64,000 bases of DNA from Enterobacter pseudoroggenkampii (lineage in GTDB: Bacteria > Pseudomonadota > Gammaproteobacteria > Enterobacterales > Enterobacteriaceae), in assembly GCF_026420145.1 (NCBI RefSeq), contig NZ_JAPMLV010000004.1, positions 1-64,000 on the forward strand, read 5' to 3'. A program made the position numbers and the translations under genes. Below the pieces are notes generated by a model, which was given only the letters and a program-made list of their open reading frames with translations, did not search any database and was not told where the DNA came from. Below, piece by piece: positions 56,548-64,000 of the stretch (the stretch's first letter is position 1; each line of letters opens with the position of its first letter).

Positions 56548-57030
56548 ATGACGAAGAAAAAAGCACATAAACCAGGCTCGGCGACCATTGCGCTCAACAA
56601 GCGTGCTCGCCACGAGTATTTCATTGAAGAAGAATTCGAAGCTGGCCTTGCGTTGCAGGGCTGGGAAGTAAAATCGCTGCGCGCCGGGAAAGCCAACATC
56701 GGCGATAGCTACGTGATCCTGAAAGATGGCGAAGCCTTCCTGTTCGGCGCGAACTTTACGCCGCTGACCGTCGCCTCCTCACACTACGTGTGTGACCCTA
56801 CGCGCACCCGCAAGCTGCTGCTGAACAAGCGTGAGCTGGAATCCCTCTACGGACGCATCAACCGTGAAGGTTTCACCGTGGTCGCCCTGTCGCTGTACTG
56901 GAAAAACGCCTGGTGCAAAGTGAAAATTGGCGTCGCGAAGGGTAAAAAACAGCACGACAAACGTACTGACCTGAAAGAGCGCGAATGGCAGCTCGACAAA
57001 GCGCGCATCATGAAAAACGCAGGACGTTGA
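56548..57030 (+). CDS. smpB: SsrA-binding protein SmpB
   Basis: A 160-residue partner of tmRNA for rescue of stalled ribosomes. The OB fold and the basic C-terminal tail ([17 protein letters not shown]) are complete. ssrA follows after 89 bp, as in E. coli. Confidence 0.97.
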   Translation: MTKKKAHKPGSATIALNKRARHEYFIEEEFEAGLALQGWEVKSLRAGKANIGDSYVILKDGEAFLFGANFTPLTVASSHYVCDPTRTRKLLLNKRELESLYGRINREGFTVVALSLYWKNAWCKVKIGVAKGKKQHDKRTDLKEREWQLDKARIMKNAGR

Positions 57031-57119
57031 TTCTGCACACTTATTGTACTATTCAATAAGTTAGCGTTCCGGGCTGGTATCCAGGAAGTGAAATCTGGTA
57101 TACTTAGTTCAACACTATT

Positions 57120-57483
57120 GGGGCTGATTCTGGATTCGACGGGATTTGCGAAACCCAAGGTGCATGCCGAGGGGCGGTTTGCCTCGTTAAAAGCCGCAAA
57201 AAAATAGTCGCAAACGACGAAAACTACGCTTTAGCAGCTTAATAACCTGCTCTGAGCCCTCTCTCCCTAGCTTCCGCTCTTAAGACGGGGATCAAAGAGA
57301 GGTCAAACCCAAAAGAGATCGCGTGGAAGCCCTGCCTGGGGTTGAAGCGTTAAAACTAATCAGGCTAGTTCGTTAGTGGCGTGTCTGTCCGCAGCTGGCG
57401 TGCGAATGTAAAGACAAACTAAGCATGTAGTACCGAGGATGTAGAAATTTCGGACGCGGGTTCAACTCCCGCCAGCTCCACCA
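57120..57483 (+). ncRNA. ssrA: Transfer-messenger RNA
   Basis: A 364-nt RNA starting GGGGCTGATTCTGGATTCGA and ending with the tRNA-like T arm and CCACCA. The tag frame at 57210-57242 encodes ANDENYALAA and a stop. The 3' end is the usual attachment point of P4-type integrases, and one follows 165 bp downstream. Confidence 0.98.
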
Positions 57484-57517
57484 CTTTTTAGTTGTTTGAA
57501 GTACAATGAAGTCTACT

Positions 57518-57551
57518 AAGCCCGCACAGCACAAGCTCTGCGGGCTTTTTT
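57518..57551 (+). terminator. ssrA-downstream terminator
   Basis: AAGCCCGCA and TGCGGGCTT with a 12-nt spacer and a T run, 35 bp after tmRNA. Confidence 0.85.
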
Positions 57552-57647
57552 ACGTCTATTGTCGTCCAGTGAGAATTGCTGAGAACTATGAGTTATGGCA
57601 CCCTGAATAGGACCCACTAAGAAGGGTCCAAAAATCGAGGGTCCCAA

Positions 57648-58877
57648 ATGGCAAAAATCGCTAAGAAGCTCACTGACACTGAAATCAAAAGCACCAAACC
57701 TGCCGAGAAAGAGGTTAACCTTTTTGACGGCGATGGTTTGCTCCTGCGAATCGCTCCCCTGGCGAAGGGAGGGAAGAAAAATTGGTATTTCAGATATGCA
57801 GTGCCTGTGACCAAAAAGCGAACTAAGGTGAGCTTAGGAACCTATCCTCATCTTACACTTGCTAAGGCACGAGCTTTACGTGATGAATACTTGTCGTTGC
57901 TTGCAAATGATATAGACCCACAAGTTCATAACACCCAGAAAGCCAATGCCCTAAAAGATGCAACGGAACATACATTTCAAGCAGTAGCCAAGAAGTGGCT
58001 TGATGAGAAAGTCAAAACGTCAGGCATCTCCCAGGATCATGCTAACGACATCTGGCGAAGCCTAGAAAGAAATATCTTTCCAACGTTGGGTGATACCCCC
58101 ATTAAGGAGATTCGCCCTAAAATGCTTAAACAGCATTTAGACCCCATAGAAAAACGAGGTGTCCTTGAAACACTTCGCCGCATCATATCCCGCCTGAATG
58201 AAGTTTTCCGCTATGCAGCAACAGAAGAACTCATAGAATTCAATCCGGCTGACAATCTTGCCCAGAGATTTAGTAAGCCGAAGAAACAGAACATGCCAGC
58301 CCTGCCCCCAACCGAACTCCCCCGCTTCCTTACAGTGTTAAACAACGCCTCAGTCCGTATGGAGACACGATTGCTGATTGAATGGCAGTTACTAACTTGG
58401 GTTCGTCCTGGTGAGGCTGTTCGCACCAGATGGGCCGATATAGATACTGACAACTCAATGTGGAACATTCCGGCGGAGTTCATGAAAATGAAGAAGCCTC
58501 ACAAAGTTCCACTAAGTAAAGAAGCTTTGCGAGTCTTGGATTCAATGAAAGCCATCAGCGGACGTAGAGAGTGGGTTTTCCCCAGTATCAAAGCTCCACT
58601 CAATCACATGCATGAACAAACAGCCAATGCGGCCATAATCCGTATGGGCTTCGGAGGTGAGCTTGTAGCTCACGGTATGCGATCCATTGCTAGAACGGCT
58701 GCTGAGGAGTCTGGCAAGTTTAGAACTGATGTCTTAGAAGCCGCCCTTGCCCACTCGAAGAAAGATGAAATCATTGCAGCCTACAATCGTGCAGAGTATC
58801 TCACTGAACGGGTGGTTCTCATGCAATGGTGGAGTGACTATGTTTCGTCTCAAAAATGCAAAGTTATTGCCGCATAA
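57648..58877 (+). CDS. P4-type tyrosine integrase at ssrA
   Basis: A 409-residue integrase with the N-terminal DUF4102 arm-binding domain (about 3-95; starts AKIAKKLTD) and a C-terminal catalytic domain. Arg253 (WVRPGEAVRTRW), His342 and Arg345 (HGMRSIART), His369 and nucleophile Tyr379 (AAYNR) are intact. Its location and direction relative to ssrA fit site-specific insertion there. A diverged copy of its last about 68 codons lies at 62623-62835. Confidence 0.93.
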   Translation: MAKIAKKLTDTEIKSTKPAEKEVNLFDGDGLLLRIAPLAKGGKKNWYFRYAVPVTKKRTKVSLGTYPHLTLAKARALRDEYLSLLANDIDPQVHNTQKANALKDATEHTFQAVAKKWLDEKVKTSGISQDHANDIWRSLERNIFPTLGDTPIKEIRPKMLKQHLDPIEKRGVLETLRRIISRLNEVFRYAATEELIEFNPADNLAQRFSKPKKQNMPALPPTELPRFLTVLNNASVRMETRLLIEWQLLTWVRPGEAVRTRWADIDTDNSMWNIPAEFMKMKKPHKVPLSKEALRVLDSMKAISGRREWVFPSIKAPLNHMHEQTANAAIIRMGFGGELVAHGMRSIARTAAEESGKFRTDVLEAALAHSKKDEIIAAYNRAEYLTERVVLMQWWSDYVSSQKCKVIAA

Positions 58878-58939
58878 ATCTCCCATGATGGGTTAACTAT
58901 CTTGATTTAGTTAAAGAATTAATAATCACACCATTAACC

Positions 58940-58989
58940 TATGTGGACTAAGCATAGCCATTCACAAATGGGGACCTTGAGTCCACATA
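58940..58989. repeat. Inverted repeat downstream of integrase
   Basis: TATGTGGACT and AGTCCACATA (10 bp perfect) are 30 bp apart in the 282-bp gap between the integrase and the serine recombinase. No T run, so possibly a protein-binding or recombination site. The rest of the gap 58878-59159 is AT-rich, with no gene seen. Confidence 0.55.
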
Positions 58990-59159
58990 ACGAAAGCTGT
59001 AGGTCATATCAGCTAAATAATTCACATCTCTTCTCGATTATCATACACCTCGAAGATTTACCAAATTCGCTCTAATCGATGATAAAAGAGTTGAATTTGG
59101 TTAAAAATTGATCAATTTTATCCTCTACATTGTATTGAATCATCCATGAGGTTTCGTGC

Positions 59160-60716
59160 ATGGCTAGCGAAAATGATAAAAATCATAAAGTTAGAGTCGC
59201 ACAGTACTTGAGGATGTCTACCGACCATCAGCAATATTCTTTACATAATCAGTCCGAATACATCAAAGATTATGCTGAAAAGAACAATATGGAAATCGCT
59301 TATACCTACGATGATGCAGGTAAGAGCGGAGTCAGTATCGTAGGCAGGCATTCTTTGCAGCAGTTACTTAGTGATGTAGAACAAAAGAAAATAGATATAC
59401 AGGCTGTATTATTTTATGATGTGAGTCGTTTTGGTCGTTTTCAAAACAGTGATGAAGCTGCATATTATTCCTTTCTATTTGAGAGAAACGGTGTAGACCT
59501 TATATACTGTTCTGAACCTATACCCACTAAAGATTTCCCTTTAGAGTCTTCTGTAATACTGAATATAAAAAGATCTAGTGCTGCATATCACAGCAGGAAT
59601 TTATCAGAAAAGGTATTTATAGGACAAGTAAATTTAATAAAGCTTGGTTATCATCAAGGCGGCATGGCTGGTTATGGGCTGAGACGTCTTTTAGTAGATG
59701 AAAATGGCATAGCTAAAGAAATATTGAGTTTCCGCAAAAGAAAGAGTATTCAAACAGATAGAGTAATATTAATTCCGGGCCCCAAAAATGAGATAAAAAT
59801 TGTAAATAGAATCTATGATCTCTTTATAGATTATAACGTACCAGAATTCATTATTGCTGAGAGATTAAATGAACAGAATATACCTGCAGAAAATGGAACA
59901 TTATGGACTCGTGCAAAAATACATCAAATCTTGACAAATGAAAAATATATTGGAAACAACATATATAACAAAACCTCATCTAAACTAAAAAGTAGACTTG
60001 TAAAAAACCCCAAACATGAATGGGTTAGATGTGACAAAGCATATAAACCCATTATTTCAAAGAAAAAATATAATAAAGCTCAAGATATAATTCAGCTCCG
60101 ATCCATACATTTGACTAATGAAGAGCTTTTAGAAAAGCTAAAACAAAAATTGGAATCTAATGGAAAACTATCAGGATTTATCATTGATGAAGATGATACA
60201 GGCCCTTCATCTTCTGTTTACAGAACCCGATTTGGTGGTCTTTTAAGAGCATATACTTTGATTGGTTATAAGCCAGAACATGATTACAGTTATCTCCAAA
60301 TAAATGAAGCACTAAGATCATTTTACTCAGGTATAATTGAGGATTTTAAGGGGAGGATTTTAAAAAGTAACTGCTATATAGACGAATATAAATATGCCCC
60401 AATGCTTTACATCAATGATGAGCTTTTAATTTCCGTCCTTATTACTAAATGCATACATATGAAATCAGGTAAACTTAGATGGAAGGTCCGGTTTGATAAC
60501 TCACAGAAAGCAGACATAACAATTGTTATACGAATGGATTCACAAAATATTTCGCCTCTTGATTTTTATATCATACCAAAGATAGAAAACGAATATAGTA
60601 AAATGTGCATGACGGAAACAAACAACATTCGATTAGATCTCTATAGATTTGATAATCTGGATAAACTTCTACAAATTATTACTCGCATGAAAGTGAGGGA
60701 ACTATATGCTGCCTGA
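59160..60716 (+). CDS. Large serine recombinase family protein
   Basis: A 518-residue recombinase. The resolvase domain (about 11-160) has catalytic Ser20 in YLRMSTDHQQYS and the VSRFGRF motif (88-94); the Recombinase domain follows (about 170-300). The usual CxxC zinc ribbon of large serine integrases is not seen, and the C-terminal third is unlike familiar domains. It is strongly AT-rich, and its end overlaps the ParB gene by 11 bp. It probably moves or rearranges its own element; target unknown. Confidence 0.85.
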   Translation: MASENDKNHKVRVAQYLRMSTDHQQYSLHNQSEYIKDYAEKNNMEIAYTYDDAGKSGVSIVGRHSLQQLLSDVEQKKIDIQAVLFYDVSRFGRFQNSDEAAYYSFLFERNGVDLIYCSEPIPTKDFPLESSVILNIKRSSAAYHSRNLSEKVFIGQVNLIKLGYHQGGMAGYGLRRLLVDENGIAKEILSFRKRKSIQTDRVILIPGPKNEIKIVNRIYDLFIDYNVPEFIIAERLNEQNIPAENGTLWTRAKIHQILTNEKYIGNNIYNKTSSKLKSRLVKNPKHEWVRCDKAYKPIISKKKYNKAQDIIQLRSIHLTNEELLEKLKQKLESNGKLSGFIIDEDDTGPSSSVYRTRFGGLLRAYTLIGYKPEHDYSYLQINEALRSFYSGIIEDFKGRILKSNCYIDEYKYAPMLYINDELLISVLITKCIHMKSGKLRWKVRFDNSQKADITIVIRMDSQNISPLDFYIIPKIENEYSKMCMTETNNIRLDLYRFDNLDKLLQIITRMKVRELYAA

Positions 60717-61602
60717 AACAAATGAATTCCCAATAATACAAATTGAGATTGCAAAAATAAAATTCCTTAACCCAAGAACTAGAAATAAGGTAGTGCATGA
60801 AGAAATTAAGGAAAGCATAAAAAAAAGAGGATTAAGCAAGCCTATAAGCGTGAGAGCGATTGATGAAGACGATTTCAAATATGCTTTAATTTGTGGTCAA
60901 GGGAGAATAGAGGCTCTCGTTGCATTAGGTGAAACCATTATTCCAGCAATTATAAGAGATGTATCAGAAGAAGATGCTTACGTTATGAGTTTAGTTGAAA
61001 ACATTGCAAGGAGGAGACCACGTTCCAATGAGTTATTACAGGTAATAAAAGATATGAAAATCAGAGGACTTTCAGACTCCGAAATAAGTGAGATTACTGG
61101 GTATTCATCGAACTGGGTGAGCAGTATAAATATGCTTCTTGATAAGGGAGAGCATAAACTTCTCTCTGCAGTCGAACGGGGGAATTTGCCTCTATATCTT
61201 GCAGTGCAATTTGCAAGATGTGAAACTGAAGAAGCTCAAGATATTCTTACCGAAGCATATGATAAAAAATTAATTAAAAGCCGGGACATTATAAAGATAA
61301 AACACATTCTAAATCAGCGAACAATTGGGAATAAAGGTGCAAAAGCAGCCGGGTTTTATTATCACAAACCATCAAAAAGAATGACTGCTGAGGAGTTAAT
61401 TGGGCTTTATGAAAATAGTATCGCTGAACATAAATCTGTTTATAACAACTCTAAATTTATAAAAACTAATTTACTGATAGTAAATGAGATTTTTAACATC
61501 ATAATGATGAATAAAAGCTTTCAAAATTTACTTGAACAAGAGAATCTATCAGAACTGCCATCTCAAATCCTCAATCCAATAAACAAAGAGGCATCAAAAT
61601 GA
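60706..61602 (+). CDS. ParB/RepB/Spo0J-type protein (first copy)
   Basis: A 298-residue ParB-like protein. N-terminal ParB domain (about 10-110) holds LICGQGRIEALVALG, a form of box II, and LVENIARRRPRSNELL. An HTH follows (about 120-150, LSDSEISEITGYSSNWV). A plasmid partition or DNA-binding role in the recombinase operon is inferred. GAGGG lies 7 bp from the start; overlaps the recombinase gene by 11 bp and the next gene by 4 bp. Confidence 0.82.
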   Translation: MLPETNEFPIIQIEIAKIKFLNPRTRNKVVHEEIKESIKKRGLSKPISVRAIDEDDFKYALICGQGRIEALVALGETIIPAIIRDVSEEDAYVMSLVENIARRRPRSNELLQVIKDMKIRGLSDSEISEITGYSSNWVSSINMLLDKGEHKLLSAVERGNLPLYLAVQFARCETEEAQDILTEAYDKKLIKSRDIIKIKHILNQRTIGNKGAKAAGFYYHKPSKRMTAEELIGLYENSIAEHKSVYNNSKFIKTNLLIVNEIFNIIMMNKSFQNLLEQENLSELPSQILNPINKEASK

Positions 61603-62495
61603 TTCAGATACGTTTTGGCGACAATTTTATTTATTTAGAAACTAACAAGTTAATTCCCTCTAAGGAATTGTTAGAAAATGTAAAGTTAAGTCATAAATAT
61701 CATCAAATAGTTACCTCTATTGAAAGCTTAGGTATTATTGAACCAATAATAGTGTTCTATGACAAAGATAAAGATGCCATTAAGATACTCGATGGCCATT
61801 TGAGGGTTGAGGCTTTAAAAGACTTAGGCATAGAAAAAGCTCCATGTTTACTTTCGAGCATAGATGATGCGTTCACTCCTAACAAACAAGTCAATCATAT
61901 AAATGTAGTTGAAGAACATAGAATGATAATCAAGTCCTTGGCAAAAGTTTCAATTGAAAAACTTAGTGCTGCTTTGGGAATATCTATTGATGCTATAAAA
62001 GATAAAGCTAATGTGATGAACGGTATAGATCCAAGTGTAATTGCGAAACTTTCTGATAAACCTATACCTAAGGCTACATTTGATGTTTTGAGGAAAATGA
62101 AGCCAATTCGTCAAATTGAAGCAGTCGGTACAATGATTAATTTTGATAATTATAGTAAAAAATTTGCAATGAGCATCTTGGATGCTACACCGGCATCAAT
62201 GATAGTAAATAAAGGGAAAAACACTCCCTATAAAAAGGACATAAAAAAAACCATACTTCGTCTGGAACAGGAAATGGCAACAACTTCGGAAGAAACAAAA
62301 AAACTTCAAACCGAGTATGGTTCAGATATGTTGAAATTCGTGATAATCCAGTCATATATTAATAAATTACTGGGTAACTCTAAAGTTCTTCATTGGTTCT
62401 TGGAAAACGAGGTTGATTATCTTAATGAGTTAAAAAGAATTTCGAAAATTAATTCTTTAGATGAGAAGACTCTTGCTGAAAACAGCCAGTCATAG
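61599..62495 (+). CDS. ParB-like/RepB C-terminal domain protein (second copy)
   Basis: A 298-residue protein with a shorter ParB-like N-terminus (SLGIIEPIIVFYDKD and ILDGHLRVEALKDLG) followed by a region resembling the RepB C-terminal family. The usual GERR box is DGHLR. Start ATGA overlaps the first ParB stop. The two ParB-like proteins are equal in length and may act as a pair. Confidence 0.78.
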   Translation: MIQIRFGDNFIYLETNKLIPSKELLENVKLSHKYHQIVTSIESLGIIEPIIVFYDKDKDAIKILDGHLRVEALKDLGIEKAPCLLSSIDDAFTPNKQVNHINVVEEHRMIIKSLAKVSIEKLSAALGISIDAIKDKANVMNGIDPSVIAKLSDKPIPKATFDVLRKMKPIRQIEAVGTMINFDNYSKKFAMSILDATPASMIVNKGKNTPYKKDIKKTILRLEQEMATTSEETKKLQTEYGSDMLKFVIIQSYINKLLGNSKVLHWFLENEVDYLNELKRISKINSLDEKTLAENSQS

Positions 62496-62622
62496 GTATG
62501 GTTTTATATATCCGAAATAAACCATGAAGTATACTTACACAACCATAATGGCTTCTCTTAGATATTAGCATAAGTAGGCAGTATAAGCCGTAATCATTCG
62601 AACGGTTTAAGGAGGTGAACTT

Positions 62623-62835
62623 ATGGTTAATAGAATGAGATCTATTGTGAGAACGGCGACAGACGAATCTGGTAAGTTCAGGACTGGTGTCTTAGAAGCG
62701 GCCCTTGCCCACTCGAAGAAAGATGAAATAATTGCAGCTTACAATCGCCCGGAATATCTGGCAGAACGAGTGATTCTCATGCAGTGGTGGAGTGATTATG
62801 TCATTGCTCAAAAATTTAAAGCTATTGCGGCATAA
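62623..62835 (+). pseudogene. C-terminal relic of a P4-type integrase with strong ribosome site
   Basis: Seventy codons match the last about 68 of the integrase at 57648, keeping the second Arg (MRSIVRTA), the His (ALAHSKKDE) and the nucleophile Tyr (AAYNR) but not the first His (now Asn) or anything before. Identity is high at protein level and includes a 29-bp exact run. An ATG with AAGGAGGTG 6 bp upstream precedes it, so it could be expressed as a small protein. It is either a remnant of another island or a target-site 3' part left by an insertion. Confidence 0.8.
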
Positions 62836-62991
62836 CAACTCTATAAGGGGTTAAATCTCCCAGCCCCTTATCCACCAAGACATAAACCTTTTTTGACACC
62901 ACTTTGTTCTAAACCAAGATACATGGGCTGTAACTTACAAAAGCGATTTTCTGCATGAACTGGCAAACGTCTCTGGCATTGAAAAATTTAT

Positions 62992-64000
62992 TTAAAGCTT
63001 GTTCTTTTGTGGTTTACATAGCTTCTTTTTATAAATATCTGGGTCCACAGCAATTTTGCAGATCCTGACCTCATACCCAAAATTGGTAATACTCTTGTGG
63101 AAATTTTTCAAGTTTACTTTAGAAAACAAAGGTAAATCTTCGGGAAGATTTTTATTAGAAGCTATGGCGAAAACTAGTTTATATTTTTTAGCATCTGGTC
63201 TATTTATATGATCGGCTAATTTTATATGAGCAGGTAGTTTCTCATTAAGTTTGCCTCGAAATTCAGAGTCACTTATAAAAAGTTCAGAACCTATAAATCC
63301 TTGTGAAAAAAGATGGCTCATACTTTGCGAACCAGTATAATATTTTACATGGATAAAATCTGATTGACCTCTGATAAGATCACAAAATTCAATCTTACTT
63401 TTACCACCACCATGATGAATGAATTTCTGATCCATGTGTGTAAAGGAATTATCATCTTGGCAAAGTTTTTTATTATAATCCTCCTCTCGTTTATATGAAT
63501 ATACAGGGAATTTATCCGACTCCTCATAATGAATTATTTTTTTCATTTCATCATCAATAGTCGATACAAAATTCCTATCTGCAACATACCATATAGAGTC
63601 TCGAAGAATATAGTTCTGATCACCTTCTTTTATCTCGGCATAGAGGCACCTATATAAAGACCATTTTTTTATCGATTCAAAATCGGCATTCAAAACATGC
63701 AGGTAATTTTTTTTGAGTTCATCAACAGTTACTTCAGTTTTCTTACCATCAAAATAATCACAAACATGGTATATTGATAAGGTTTCATGAATGAATCTTT
63801 GTCTCTTATCAAAGCAATAGCCTATTTGATTTTCCCAGTCAATTATTTCTGGCTCTCCAAGCCATAAATCATTGAAGTCTTTTTCCTTTATCCGATCAAT
63901 CAAAAGCGAATCCAATATCTCAACTTCTTGTTCATCAGCCTCCTTGATATTGTTAACCCATTCGAATTCTTCAGGAAGAGGTAATAAGTAAATAGAGTCT
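62992..64000 (-). CDS. DUF6119/TIGR04141-type protein, C-terminal part (partial)
   Basis: The frame is open to the right window edge, so the N-terminal part is missing; at least 335 codons are present. Signature of the TIGR04141 sporadically distributed family is seen: KFIHHGGGKSKIEFCDLIRG, FIHVKYYTGS, SHLFSQGFIGSELFISD and FRGKLNEKLPAHI. AT-rich island gene, on the opposite strand to its neighbours. Relatives are reported near defence genes, but the function is not known. Confidence 0.75.
   Translation of the reverse strand, partial: DSIYLLPLPEEFEWVNNIKEADEQEVEILDSLLIDRIKEKDFNDLWLGEPEIIDWENQIGYCFDKRQRFIHETLSIYHVCDYFDGKKTEVTVDELKKNYLHVLNADFESIKKWSLYRCLYAEIKEGDQNYILRDSIWYVADRNFVSTIDDEMKKIIHYEESDKFPVYSYKREEDYNKKLCQDDNSFTHMDQKFIHHGGGKSKIEFCDLIRGQSDFIHVKYYTGSQSMSHLFSQGFIGSELFISDSEFRGKLNEKLPAHIKLADHINRPDAKKYKLVFAIASNKNLPEDLPLFSKVNLKNFHKSITNFGYEVRICKIAVDPDIYKKKLCKPQKNKL

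Larger units (their letters stand above)
57484..64000 (+). mobile_element. Genomic island at the 3' end of ssrA (right end outside the window)
   Basis: A P4-type integrase lies directly after ssrA, then AT-rich genes of mobile-element type (serine recombinase, two ParB-like genes, integrase relic, DUF6119 gene). The 3' end of ssrA is not repeated in the window, so the far end lies to the right. The exact left boundary is inferred. Confidence 0.85.

Noticed and set aside
57484..64000. Second copy of the ssrA 3' end as right border of the island
   Set aside because: No repeat of the tmRNA 3' sequence was found by eye in this stretch; the border must lie beyond the window.

Overview
The window is chromosomal DNA of an enteric gammaproteobacterium. 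The E. coli-type order of the clpB, rluD, bamD, raiA, pheA, tyrA, aroF, yfiLRNB and rplS-to-ssrA blocks, the near identity of the proteins to those of E. coli, and an SMP-30 gene between pheA and tyrA suggest Enterobacter or a close relative. The genus is inference; the family-level placement is secure.

Region 1 (1-16093) is core genome. It starts with the 5' end of an rRNA operon leaving the window to the left, with its tandem promoters. Next come the heat-shock disaggregase clpB, pgeF-rluD, the outer-membrane assembly lipoprotein gene bamD, the ribosome hibernation gene raiA, and the aromatic amino acid genes (attenuated pheL-pheA; TyrR-type aroF-tyrA). The c-di-GMP signalling set yfiL-yfiR-dgcN-yfiB follows, and then a His/Met-rich PepSY/DUF2946 membrane pair.

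Region 2 (16094-45982) is an apparently complete P2/186-type prophage of about 29.9 kb inserted in the last codons of rplS. A 15-bp direct repeat marks both ends. Integrase, an immunity region with a repressor carrying a duplicated DNA-binding domain, Cox, CII, small early genes, a TGT/DpdA-like TIM-barrel protein, the rolling-circle initiator A and a LexA-controlled DinI-like gene form the early half. An AT-rich SIR2-like gene sits as cargo beside the cos site. The full P2 set of capsid, lysis, tail and baseplate genes follows, ending in the late activator ogr.

Region 3 (45983-57551) returns to core genome: rplS-trmD-rimM-rpsP, ffh, ypjD-corB, grpE, nadK, SOS-controlled recN, bamE, rnfH-ratA, smpB and the tmRNA gene ssrA.

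Region 4 (57552-64000) is the start of an AT-rich genomic island at the 3' end of ssrA. It holds a P4-type integrase, then a tightly coupled operon of a large serine recombinase and two ParB-like proteins. After that come a 70-codon relic of a second integrase with a very strong ribosome-binding site, and the 3' part of a DUF6119/TIGR04141-type gene running off the right edge.

The least described items are the TGT-like protein, the SIR2-like cargo gene and the tandem-HTH repressor in the prophage, and the recombinase/ParB/ParB module with the integrase relic in the island.
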